Shown one piece after another: positions 1-5,459 of a DNA stretch of 6,685 bases. The notes beneath the pieces are model-generated. The model was not told the DNA's origin, did no database searches, and saw only the letters and a program-made list of their open reading frames with translations. The stretch covers positions 1 to 6,685 of the forward strand of contig SLMR01000357.1 in NCBI GenBank assembly GCA_007133445.1. The letters run 5' to 3'. The translations under genes and the position numbers were made by a program. This DNA comes from Aquisalimonas sp. (GTDB lineage Bacteria; Pseudomonadota; Gammaproteobacteria; Nitrococcales; Aquisalimonadaceae). How positions within the stretch are numbered: position 1 is the stretch's first letter; each line of letters starts with the position of its first letter.

Positions 1-259
1 GCTTGGCGCCCACGGAGCGGCGGAACTTCCAGATGGAGTAGAAAATGCCGATGAACACGAAAGCACCGATGGCGCAGACGATATAGAACACCAGCATGTG
101 CAGGTCATAGGCCTGCTGGCTCAGGGACGTCACCCCCTCCGGCAGATTCAGACCCCACGGCTTGCGCCAGCCCGACTCACCCGGAGCGGCGAGTGCGTAT
201 GGCATGAGCCCCATGAAGCCCACGGCGGCGAGGGCTCTCACCAGCGTCTTCGAAGTCAT
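1..259 (-). CDS. coxB: Cytochrome c oxidase subunit II, N-terminal part (3' end beyond window)
   Basis: Subunit II of the aa3-type respiratory oxidase carries the CuA centre that takes electrons from cytochrome c. It sits in the inner membrane with its main domain in the periplasm. Only 86 codons are present. Residues 1-25 are a signal peptide (basic start MTSKTLVR, hydrophobic core, ALAA cleavage region). The typical mature start of the family follows: WGLNLPEGVTSLSQQAYDLH at 35-54. The first transmembrane helix spans about 55-76 and ends in positive residues (WKFRRS). The CuA ligands lie outside the window. The start is the ATG at 259, with GGGAG about ten bases upstream. It lies 44 bases downstream of the DUF2244 gene on the same strand, so the two are probably co-transcribed, with coxA and other oxidase genes expected further left. 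No stop codon is present because the gene is cut by the window edge. Confidence 0.9.
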   Translation of the reverse strand, partial: MTSKTLVRALAAVGFMGLMPYALAAPGESGWRKPWGLNLPEGVTSLSQQAYDLHMLVFYIVCAIGAFVFIGIFYSIWKFRRSVGAK

Positions 260-303
260 TCCACTTGCTCTCCCAATGGAATCGGCGACTAGCCTGTTTG
301 TTG

Positions 304-831
304 TCATTCGCTCCCGGGGGCGGGCCGGTCGGCGGCCCTGCTTCCCCCGGCTGCCATCGGTCCGATGCAGCGCACCAGCTCCATGGCGAGGCTTTCCCGT
401 TCCTCGTCGGTGAGGAACGCCCCACATTCGACCCGATCGCCTCCGGACCGGATCACGAGCCGGGCCGGATGCAGTCGCAACGGCGAACGCTGCAACTCCA
501 CGGTGGACCAGGCCCGGCTGAATTCCCAGATCTGTTCCGGCTGGCGGCGACCCTTTTCGATGCGTATGCGCTCCGGCCCCACCCGAATGATTTCGCGGTA
601 ATCGCCGCGACGCGCGGACACATAGAGCGCCGTGCCCAAAGCCAACACCTCAAGCCCCGCGAAGGGCAGGATCGGCCAGAAACCCGCAAGCGCGAAAGCC
701 GTTGCCACACCAAGACAAACCGCGGAGAGCATCAGGAAGATGACCAGGGTTTGTCGCCAGTAGACACCGGCATTGGGGCGCAGATCAAACAGCCGTTCGT
801 CCTCGGCTGACTCGCTTCGCGTCATCGCCAT
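304..831 (-). CDS. DUF2244 integral membrane protein
   Basis: This 175-residue protein matches the DUF2244 family by pattern. Two hydrophobic helices lie at about 28-49 and 52-72. The second carries the family-like stretch WPILPFAGLEVLALGTALYV at 52-71. A soluble cytoplasmic domain of about 100 residues follows, with alternating strands (REIIRVGPERIRIEKG) and a tryptophan-containing segment (IWEFSRAWSTVEL). The molecular function is not known. The family is commonly encoded next to cytochrome c oxidase genes, as here immediately before coxB, which suggests a role in oxidase assembly or membrane support; that is inference. The first ATG (831) is preferred over the one two codons later, because GGGGAG ends ten bases before it, while the second ATG would lie sixteen bases away. 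The C-terminal tail (GGSRAADRPAPGSE) looks disordered. Confidence 0.82.
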   Translation of the reverse strand: MAMTRSESAEDERLFDLRPNAGVYWRQTLVIFLMLSAVCLGVATAFALAGFWPILPFAGLEVLALGTALYVSARRGDYREIIRVGPERIRIEKGRRQPEQIWEFSRAWSTVELQRSPLRLHPARLVIRSGGDRVECGAFLTDEERESLAMELVRCIGPMAAGGSRAADRPAPGSE

Positions 832-847
832 GGCGACTGGACTCCCC

Positions 848-867
848 GGGGCCTGTCAGGCGGCCCC
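848..867 (-). repeat. GC-only hairpin just before the DUF2244 ribosome binding site
   Basis: GGGGCC at 848-853 pairs with GGCCCC at 862-867 across an eight-base loop. On the minus-strand transcript the stem ends directly against the GGGGAG Shine-Dalgarno at 842-847. It could modulate access to the start site, but short GC stems are common in DNA of this composition. Confidence 0.35.
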
Positions 868-880
868 CGCGTGCCAGAGG

Positions 881-904
881 CAGATCACCATGACAGCGGA
901 TCTG
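881..904. repeat. Inverted repeat in the DUF2244/cox leader
   Basis: CAGATC at 881-886 and GATCTG at 899-904 are perfect six-base arms separated by twelve bases. The repeat lies directly downstream of the candidate -10 element at 912-917, at or just after the predicted transcription start. It could be a DNA operator for a dimeric repressor or a leader-RNA hairpin. The sequence alone does not decide between them. Confidence 0.35.
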
Positions 905-911
905 TAAAATC

Positions 912-940
912 ATTCTAGAGGACTTGCCGGCCGGAGGAAA
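912..940 (-). promoter_or_regulatory. Candidate sigma70 promoter for DUF2244-coxB
   Basis: Reading the minus strand, TAGAAT (917-912) matches five of six bases of the -10 consensus. TTTCCT (940-935), 17 bases upstream, is only a weak -35 (three of six). The AT-rich stretch after the -10 (GATTTTACAGAT) stands out in GC-rich DNA. No U-tract terminator follows bioD at 1001, so some read-through from the bio operon into these genes is also possible. Confidence 0.35.
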
Positions 941-1000
941 GCGCGCCACGCCGCGGGATACCGGGATGACAGCCGCTCTGCCCCGAGTGGTGACCACAAC

Positions 1001-1696
1001 CTACTGATTCGCCGCAATCGTTTTCCCCAACCCGGACACATCCAGATGGCGCGCAAGGTCTGCTGCCCCGGCACCGGGCCGCGGCGGCAGCGTTCCCAGG
1101 CGCGGCGCCGGCAATCGCGCATCCAGGCTGTCGATCTGCCGCTCCCACAGCGGCTCGCCTTCGGTGATGACGTTAGCCACCCAGCCGGCCAGCGCAAGGC
1201 CGTCGCGTTGTACCGCCTCTGCCGTCAGCAACGCGTGATTGATGCAGCCAAGCCGGATCGCCACCACCAGCACCACCGGGTACCCCAGCTCCCGGGCCAG
1301 ATCCGAGAAGCCGCTGTTGGCACCGAGTGGCACGCGCCAGCCACCTGCCCCCTCCACCAGCAGCAGATCGGCGTCCGCCTCCAGGCGGCGTGCCTGAGCG
1401 ACCAGCGCAGGCACATCCACGGTGACACCGGCATCCATCGCTGCCAGGTGCGGGGCCACCGCGGGCTCCAGGGCCACCGGATTGACCTGGTCGTAGGCGT
1501 GCCGAACACCGGCGGCCGCCATCAGCGCCTCGGCATCGTCGTTCCGCAGCCCTTGCGGCGTGCGCCGACAGCCCGAGGCCACCGGCTTCATTGCCGCCGT
1601 GCGCAGCCCGGCCACGCCGAGCGCCGCCAGCAGGGCACAACCGGTCACGGTCTTGCCCACGCCGGTGTCAGTGCCGGTGACGAACAGCCCGCTCAC
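1001..1696 (-). CDS. bioD: ATP-dependent dethiobiotin synthetase
   Basis: BioD closes the ureido ring of 7,8-diaminopelargonic acid using CO2 and ATP to give dethiobiotin, the step before BioB. It is a cytoplasmic, dimeric P-loop enzyme. The 231 residues are of normal length. The P-loop GTDTGVGKT lies at 8-16. The known active-site residues of the E. coli enzyme are kept at the same numbers: K15, T16, K37 (in MKPVASG), D54 and E115 (in VEGAGGW). The IRLGCINHALLT segment also fits the family. The start is GTG at 1696, overlapping the bioC stop as GTGA, which points to translational coupling within the operon. The stop is TAG. Nothing suggests loss of function. The last residues (GKTIAANQ) form a short tail. 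Confidence 0.96.
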   Translation of the reverse strand: MSGLFVTGTDTGVGKTVTGCALLAALGVAGLRTAAMKPVASGCRRTPQGLRNDDAEALMAAAGVRHAYDQVNPVALEPAVAPHLAAMDAGVTVDVPALVAQARRLEADADLLLVEGAGGWRVPLGANSGFSDLARELGYPVVLVVAIRLGCINHALLTAEAVQRDGLALAGWVANVITEGEPLWERQIDSLDARLPAPRLGTLPPRPGAGAADLARHLDVSGLGKTIAANQ

Positions 1697-2589
1697 CCGG
1701 GGTCCCCGCCGCCGGGCTTCCTGCGAAAGGCATCCAGCGAGAAGGTGACCGCGCCGCCTTCGCCCGCGCGCTGCGGCACCATGCTGGTGGCCCAGGCGTG
1801 GCCGTAGACCACCTCGCAGGTGACGGGCAGGCGCCCGTCGGCGTCGCGATAGCGGTCGTAGGCGGCCGTCATGCGCTGCCAGCGCCCGCGACCGGTCAGC
1901 CCCGAGGCGCGCCCGCCCCGCACGGTGTGCTCACCCAGGGCGCGGAGATCCCGCACCACGTCAGCCGGAGTGGCGTAGGTGAGATTGAAGTACTCCATGT
2001 CCATGACCGGGTCGGAAAACCAGGCAGACACCAGGGCATCGCCGATGTCGTGCATGTCCACGAAGCGGTTGACATGGCGGTGCCCGTCGGCATCGGACCA
2101 GCTCTCGCGCAGCTCCCGGAGGGTGTCCGGGCCGAAGGTGGTGAACATCAGCAGCCCGCCTGGCCGCAGCACCCGCTGACACTCCTTGAACAGGGCATCG
2201 AGGTCGTCGCACCAGTGGAATGCGGCGTTGGAGTACAGCAGATCCACGCTGCGATCCGCCAGGGGCAGCGACTGGGCATCCCCGCAGACCACCGGCAAGG
2301 GGCGCAGCCAGGAGCCACGATCCCGGGCGCGGCGCAGCATGCCGGGTGCCAGGTCCAGCCCGAACACGCGCGCCTTGCGGAAGCGCCGGCGCAGCGCCGC
2401 CGTCTGCTCGCCCGTGCCGGCGCCCAGGTCCACCACCCGTTCCGGCGCCAGGCGAATGAACTCCAGCCGCTCCAGCATGCGTCGCCCGATCTCGCGCTGC
2501 AGCACCGCTGCCTGATCGTAGGATGGCGCGGCACCGTCAAACGCCTGCCGCAACGCCTGTCGGTCGAACTCGCTCTCTTGTCCACTCAT
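1693..2589 (-). CDS. bioC: Malonyl-ACP O-methyltransferase (BioC)
   Basis: BioC methylates the free carboxyl of malonyl-ACP with S-adenosylmethionine. This disguises it so that fatty acid synthesis can extend it to the pimeloyl moiety of biotin. The protein is a class I Rossmann methyltransferase of 298 residues, longer than the 251 of the E. coli enzyme. It has the BioC-type N-terminus (LRQAFDGAAPSYDQAAVLQRE), SAM motif I VVDLGAGTGE at 52-61, the ribose-binding acid D79 in FGLDLAPGML, GDAQSLPL at 103-110, SNAAFHW at 120-126 and LRPGGLLMFTTFGPDTL at 141-157. The ATG at 2589 is chosen because homology begins there. The reading frame stays open far upstream but only through bioB antisense-like sequence. 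No clear Shine-Dalgarno precedes it. A 13-codon frame ending in ATGA at this start may provide coupling. It lies 61 bases after bioB. Confidence 0.93.
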   Translation of the reverse strand: MSGQESEFDRQALRQAFDGAAPSYDQAAVLQREIGRRMLERLEFIRLAPERVVDLGAGTGEQTAALRRRFRKARVFGLDLAPGMLRRARDRGSWLRPLPVVCGDAQSLPLADRSVDLLYSNAAFHWCDDLDALFKECQRVLRPGGLLMFTTFGPDTLRELRESWSDADGHRHVNRFVDMHDIGDALVSAWFSDPVMDMEYFNLTYATPADVVRDLRALGEHTVRGGRASGLTGRGRWQRMTAAYDRYRDADGRLPVTCEVVYGHAWATSMVPQRAGEGGAVTFSLDAFRRKPGGGDPG

Positions 2590-2650
2590 GAAAGGCCGGT
2601 CCGGAACGCTGGCGGGAGAGCCTCCATGATACGCGAACGACGGGGCCCGT

Positions 2651-3655
2651 TCAGGCCCGGGCGGTCTCAGCGGCAACGGCCTCCGTGGCGCATTTTGCGC
2701 CCTCGAACTGCAGTCCCAGCCGCTGGAACAGGCGCTGATCATGCTCCACATCCGGGTTGCCGGTGGTCAGCAACTGCTCGCCGTAGAAGATACTGTTGGC
2801 CCCGGCCAGGAAGCAGAGCGCCTGGGTTTCGTCGCTCATCTCCGTACGGCCCGCTGACAGGCGCACGTGGGAGCGCGGCATGAGAATGCGGGCCACGGCG
2901 ATGCAGCGCACGAAGTCCAGGGGATCGAGGTCGTCCTCTTGCTCGAACGGTGTGCCCGGGACGCGGATCAACTGGTTGATGGGCACGCTCTCCGGATGCG
3001 CCGGCAGATTGGCCAGGGTCTGCAGCATGGACGCCCGGTCGGTGATCGACTCGCCCATGCCGAGAATGCCTCCGCAGCAGACATTGATGCCGGCATTGCG
3101 TACGTGCTCCAGGGTGTCGAGCCGCTCCTGGTAGGTCCGGGTGGTGATGACCTCGCCATAGTACTCCGGCGAGGTATCCACATTGTGGTTGTAGTAGTCC
3201 AGCCCGGCCTCGCGCAGCCGCTGGCTCTGCTCGTCGGTGAGCATGCCGAGCGTGGCGCAGGTCTCGAGCCCGAGCGCCTTGACCTCGCTGACCATCTCCG
3301 CGACCCGCTCCAGGTCCTTGCCCTTGGGGCTGCGCCAGGCGGCGCCCATGCAGAAACGGGTGGCACCGGCGTCCCGGGCGGTCCGGGCCGCATTCAGCAC
3401 CGTCTCCTTGTCCATCAGCGCCTCGCGCTCCAGGCCCGTGTCGTAGCGCACGCTCTGGGGGCAGTACTTGCAGTCCTCGGGGCAGGCACCGGTCTTGATG
3501 GACAGCAGCGTACTCACCTGCACGGCGTTGGGATCGTGGAACGTGCGGTGCACCGTCTGGGCGCGGAACAGCAGGTCGTTGAAGGGCAATTCAAACAGGG
3601 CGCGGACTTCGTCCAGGCGCCAGTCGTGGCGAATCAGGTCGGCGGTGTCCTGCAT
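2651..3655 (-). CDS. bioB: Biotin synthase, radical SAM enzyme
   Basis: BioB inserts sulfur into dethiobiotin in the last step of biotin synthesis. It uses a radical-SAM [4Fe-4S] cluster and a sacrificial [2Fe-2S] cluster. The protein has 334 residues, close to the usual length. The [4Fe-4S] ligands are C58, C62 and C65 in CPEDCKYC. The [2Fe-2S] ligands C102, C133, C193 and R265 all align with E. coli C97, C128, C188 and R260 at a constant offset of five. [12 protein letters not shown] (155-166) and RLSAGR (265-270) are also typical. The start at 3655 is preferred over the in-frame ATG at 3673, because GGGAG sits six bases before the former and nothing comparable precedes the latter. It is the first gene of the operon, with its own promoter and a BirA-like operator upstream. 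Confidence 0.97.
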   Translation of the reverse strand: MQDTADLIRHDWRLDEVRALFELPFNDLLFRAQTVHRTFHDPNAVQVSTLLSIKTGACPEDCKYCPQSVRYDTGLEREALMDKETVLNAARTARDAGATRFCMGAAWRSPKGKDLERVAEMVSEVKALGLETCATLGMLTDEQSQRLREAGLDYYNHNVDTSPEYYGEVITTRTYQERLDTLEHVRNAGINVCCGGILGMGESITDRASMLQTLANLPAHPESVPINQLIRVPGTPFEQEDDLDPLDFVRCIAVARILMPRSHVRLSAGRTEMSDETQALCFLAGANSIFYGEQLLTTGNPDVEHDQRLFQRLGLQFEGAKCATEAVAAETARA

Positions 3656-3661
3656 GGGAAG

Positions 3662-3666
3662 CTCCC
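3662..3666 (-). promoter_or_regulatory. Ribosome binding site that fixes the bioB start
   Basis: GGGAG on the minus strand, six bases before the ATG at 3655. It lies inside the coding sequence that the alternative upstream ATG (3673) would use, so it argues for the shorter, 334-residue BioB. Confidence 0.7.
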
Positions 3667-3696
3667 GGGGCATTGTGATTATCGCGAATCTGTAGG

Positions 3697-3724
3697 ATGG
3701 TAGCGGCCGACAGGGACGTGTCAA
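3697..3724 (-). promoter_or_regulatory. sigma70 promoter of bioB
   Basis: On the minus strand a perfect -35 TTGACA (3724-3719) is followed after 16 bases by TACCAT (3702-3697). The latter matches four of six -10 positions, including the critical A2 and T6. Transcription would start near 3690, about 35 bases before the bioB ATG. The -35 lies inside the left half of the BirA-like operator, so bound repressor would block RNA polymerase. Confidence 0.65.
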
Positions 3725-3750
3725 CCAGTCAGAGGGAATATGGTTTACAG
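3718..3750. promoter_or_regulatory. BirA-type biotin operator
   Basis: GTGTCAACC (3718-3726), a 15-base spacer, then GGTTTACAG (3742-3750). The BirA operator known from proteobacteria is TTGTWAACC, a spacer of about 15 bases, GGTTWACAA. Here 7 of 9 and 8 of 9 half-site positions match. BirA is the biotin-protein ligase that, loaded with biotinyl-AMP, dimerises and represses bio genes. The site covers the bioB -35 element and also the Shine-Dalgarno and ATG of divergent comF (3740-3742). The position directly upstream of bioB makes chance similarity unlikely. BirA itself is not encoded in the window. Confidence 0.75.
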
Positions 3751-4441
3751 ACGCCTCGCCCAACGCCTCGCCCAACGCCTGCAGACGCTGCTGCCCGCCA
3801 ACTGCCTGTGCTGCGAGAGCCGCGGCCGGGGCACTTTCGACCTGTGCGCCGGCTGTTACCGGGAGTTGCCACGCAACGAGGTCGCCTGCACGGTCTGCGC
3901 CTTGCCCGTACCCAGCGGCCAGCCGCGCTGCGGACGCTGTCAGGCCACACCACCTTCTTACACGGCGGTGGTGGCTCCCTGGCGCTACACGGAGCCGGTG
4001 GACTGGTTGATCCAGGCACTGAAGTTCCATGGGCAGCTACCCGCGGGCCGACTGCTGGGCATGCTGCTGGGCCGTGAGCTGCTCCGCCGCGACGGTGCCG
4101 ACCTGATCGTCCCCCTGCCCCTGCACCGGCAGCGCCTGCGCGAGCGCGGCTTCAATCAGGCCGCCGAGATTGCCCGCTGCCTCCCGGCACCGCTCGGAAT
4201 CCCGCTGCGCCATGACGCGCTCCGCCGCGCACGGGGCACCGCAAGGCAGTCGGAGCTCGGCCGCCACGCCCGCCGGGACAACATCCGCGGCGCCTTCAGC
4301 GCCAGCCGCAGTGTCCAGGGCCGGCGCGTCGCGGTGGTCGACGATGTGGTCACCACAGGCAGTACCGTGGAGGAGGCTGCGCGCACCCTGTTGCGCGCGG
4401 GAGCCCGAGATGTGGTGGTCTGGGCGGTAGCGCGCGCGTAA
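3740..4441 (+). CDS. comF: ComF family protein (phosphoribosyltransferase fold)
   Basis: ComF proteins are needed for natural transformation in several bacteria and are thought to act in the cytoplasm on incoming DNA. Many genomes carry one without proven competence. The 233 residues show the full family layout. The N-terminal zinc-binding region has cysteines at 22, 25, 36, 39, 50, 53, 64 and 67, in CxxC pairs. The core includes LKFHG (94-98) and [18 protein letters not shown] (124-141). The RGTARQSEL and RRDNIRGAF segments follow at 165-186, and then the PRPP-loop-type motif [11 protein letters not shown] (199-209). The ATG at 3740 has AGAGGG three bases before it, a rather short spacing. 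Start and ribosome site lie within the BirA-like operator. It diverges from bioB, an arrangement also seen in other gammaproteobacteria. No convincing promoter of its own was seen. Confidence 0.93.
   Translation: MVYRRLAQRLAQRLQTLLPANCLCCESRGRGTFDLCAGCYRELPRNEVACTVCALPVPSGQPRCGRCQATPPSYTAVVAPWRYTEPVDWLIQALKFHGQLPAGRLLGMLLGRELLRRDGADLIVPLPLHRQRLRERGFNQAAEIARCLPAPLGIPLRHDALRRARGTARQSELGRHARRDNIRGAFSASRSVQGRRVAVVDDVVTTGSTVEEAARTLLRAGARDVVVWAVARA
3752..3775 (+). repeat. 12-base tandem duplication in the comF N-terminus
   Basis: CGCCTCGCCCAA occurs twice in perfect tandem (3752-3763, 3764-3775), and a third partial CGCCT follows. It encodes [10 protein letters not shown] at residues 5-14, before the zinc-binding cysteines. 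The unit is a multiple of three, so copy-number change would keep the frame. Confidence 0.85.
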
Positions 4442-4462
4442 GGTACGGGGCATCGTGATCGG

Positions 4463-4825
4463 TTGGCGAGTAACCCGTTGAACAATCCTGTCCTCGTCAC
4501 ACTGCTGGCAACGCTGCTGCTTGGCGCTGGCGGCGCCGTCCTGCTGTGGCGGCTGCGCACAGTGTTCATCATCGAGCTCGCCGAGGGGCGCGCCCGGGTG
4601 CGACGCGGCAGCCCACCGGAGGGATTCCCCGGGGCCTGCGAGGACGTCGCCCGCCGCCACGACATCCGCAGCGGGCGCATTATGGGGGTCCGTGACGGCA
4701 GCAGCATTCGCCTGGCCTTCTCCCGGGACATCCCCGCCCGCAGCCACCAGGCCTTTCGCAACGTCTGGACCCCGCCACCACCGCGCGGCGGGCCCTCCGG
4801 TGGTGGCATGCGGGCCCAAGGCTAG
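4463..4825 (+). CDS. Small membrane-anchored protein, DUF3634-like
   Basis: The 120-residue protein has one N-terminal transmembrane helix (about 10-29) followed by a basic RLR. A compact soluble domain then begins with FIIELAEGRARVRRG. It continues through GSPPEGF (49-55) and GRIMGVRDGSSIRLAFSRDIP (71-91) to QAFRNVW (96-102). That order (short anchor, strand-rich domain, FSRDIP, RNV) resembles the uncharacterised DUF3634 family; I recall the pattern but cannot search, so this is tentative. The tail after residue 103 is Pro/Gly-rich. No ATG is available. TTG at 4463 gives the stated start, and TTG at 4478, with GGCGAG seven bases before it, is an equally good choice and would drop five residues. 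The gene starts 21 bases after comF and is probably co-transcribed with it. Function unknown. Confidence 0.65.
   Translation: MASNPLNNPVLVTLLATLLLGAGGAVLLWRLRTVFIIELAEGRARVRRGSPPEGFPGACEDVARRHDIRSGRIMGVRDGSSIRLAFSRDIPARSHQAFRNVWTPPPPRGGPSGGGMRAQG
4774..4807 (+). repeat. Perfect 10-base inverted repeat at the 3' end of the DUF3634-like gene
   Basis: GCCACCACCG (4774-4783) pairs exactly with CGGTGGTGGC (4798-4807) around a 14-base loop. In the protein the arms encode the PPPP run and the GGG run of the tail. There is no T-tract after it, so it is not a standard intrinsic terminator. It may stabilise the 3' end of the comF transcript or slow polymerase before the sigma-factor gene. Confidence 0.6.
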
Positions 4826-4848
4826 CGTTACCCGAAAGCGGCCGGGAT

Positions 4849-4876
4849 GGAACCTTTTCCCCGCCGTCACCGTGTT
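4849..4876 (+). promoter_or_regulatory. Candidate ECF-type promoter before the sigma factor gene
   Basis: GGAACC (4849-4854) is a typical ECF -35 core. After 16 bases, CGTGTT (4871-4876) resembles the CGT-type -10 of several ECF groups. It lies in the 59-base gap before the ECF gene, where autoregulatory promoters usually sit. Against it, the predicted start of transcription would fall only a few bases before the ATG at 4885, so the transcript would be nearly leaderless. Confidence 0.35.
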
Positions 4877-4884
4877 AGGTAACC

Positions 4885-5457
4885 ATGAGCCAACTGGCCC
4901 ACCTCTGGAAACGCCTGTCGGCACGCTCTGCCTTCGAGGCCGTGATGGCGCCGCACATGGACCACCTCTGGCGTCTCGCCCTGCGCTTTCGCGGCAACAG
5001 CGCGGATGCCGAGGACCTGCTGCAGGACCTGCTGGCACGTGCATGGGACAAGCGCACCACCGTGCTGGAACTGGATGCCCCGGGCCCCTGGCTCGCCCGG
5101 GTGCTCTACCGGCTGCACGTGGATCGCTGGCGTCGCGAGGGCGCCATGGACGCGAGTGAGTCGCTGGACACCTGTCTGCAGATCGAGGCGGCCAGCCAGA
5201 CCGGGCTGGCTCTGGAACGCGTGGCGGTGGCGGAGGTTCTGGCCGAGGTCGAGCGCCTCCCGGAGCACCAGCGTACGGTGCTGCTCCTCCACGATGGCGA
5301 GGGTTACCGCCTGGAGGACATCGCCGCCATGGTCGATGCGCCGGTGGGAACGCTCAAGTCCCGTTTACACAGGGCACGCGCCACGGTCCGGCTGCGTCTC
5401 GCCGACGATGGAACCAAAACCGTCGCATCCACGTGTTCAGGGGATAAGGAGGAATGA
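4885..5457 (+). CDS. ECF-family RNA polymerase sigma factor
   Basis: The 190-residue protein has the two-domain layout of extracytoplasmic-function sigma factors. Region 2 lies at about 16-86. It includes NSADAEDLLQDLLARAWD (38-55), the helix that binds core polymerase, and WLARVLYRLHVDRWRRE (69-85), used for -10 recognition and melting. A short linker follows. Region 4 lies at about 117-172, with LPEHQRTVLLLHDGEGY (125-141) and the helix-turn-helix LEDIAAMVDAPVGTLKSRLHRAR (143-165) that reads the -35. The 18-residue C-terminal tail is polar. The ATG at 4885 has only a weak AGGT before it. The anti-sigma gene follows after two bases, so it is held inactive at the membrane by that partner in the usual model. 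The ECF subgroup and the target genes cannot be told from the sequence alone. Confidence 0.92.
   Translation: MSQLAHLWKRLSARSAFEAVMAPHMDHLWRLALRFRGNSADAEDLLQDLLARAWDKRTTVLELDAPGPWLARVLYRLHVDRWRREGAMDASESLDTCLQIEAASQTGLALERVAVAEVLAEVERLPEHQRTVLLLHDGEGYRLEDIAAMVDAPVGTLKSRLHRARATVRLRLADDGTKTVASTCSGDKEE
5445..5452 (+). promoter_or_regulatory. Consensus ribosome binding site that fixes the anti-sigma start
   Basis: TAAGGAGG lies inside the 3' end of the sigma-factor gene. Two in-frame ATGs follow. The first (5454) is only one base away, too close for initiation; the second (5460) is seven bases away, which is ideal. The strong site suggests that anti-sigma is made at least as efficiently as sigma. 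Confidence 0.8.
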
Positions 5458-5459
5458 TC

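Noticed and set aside
785..997. 70-codon minus-strand open frame in the bioD-DUF2244 gap
   Set aside because: Its start lies in the gap, but it overlaps the candidate promoter, both inverted repeats and the DUF2244 start. It shows only the Arg/Gly composition expected of random GC-rich DNA and has no ribosome site.
990..1000. GTGGTCACCAC inverted sequence after bioD as a terminator
   Set aside because: It has only four to five base pairs with a tiny loop and no T-tract on either strand.
2590..2751. N-terminal extension of bioC giving a 352-residue protein
   Set aside because: BioC-type sequence begins at the ATG at 2589. The extension runs through the end of bioB in another frame and has no family resemblance.
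1046..2883. Long plus-strand open frames opposite bioD, bioC and bioB
   Set aside because: They are antisense shadows of three clearly conserved enzymes and have the His/Arg/Gln/Gly bias typical of reverse-strand reading in GC-rich genes.
3693..3698. TAGGAT as the -10 of a comF promoter
   Set aside because: No acceptable -35 lies 16-18 bases upstream. The nearest TTGTGA (3673-3678) is only 14 bases away.
3656..4030. Long N-terminal extension of bioB reading through comF antisense
   Set aside because: It would cross the bioB promoter and operator. The ribosome site GGGAG supports the start at 3655.
3667..4460. GGGGCATYGTGATY at 3667-3680 and 4447-4460 flanking comF as possible direct repeats or a transposition scar
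   Set aside because: Twelve of fourteen matching bases is expected many times by chance in a window of this size, and no mobile-element gene or inverted ends accompany them.
4790..4817. GGGCCC pair (4790-4795 and 4812-4817) as a terminator stem
   Set aside because: It competes with the longer perfect stem at 4774-4807, each half is self-complementary, and no T-tract follows.
5454..5459. ATGA overlap start for the anti-sigma factor
   Set aside because: The consensus TAAGGAGG is one base from this ATG but seven bases from the next in-frame ATG at 5460, which is therefore preferred.
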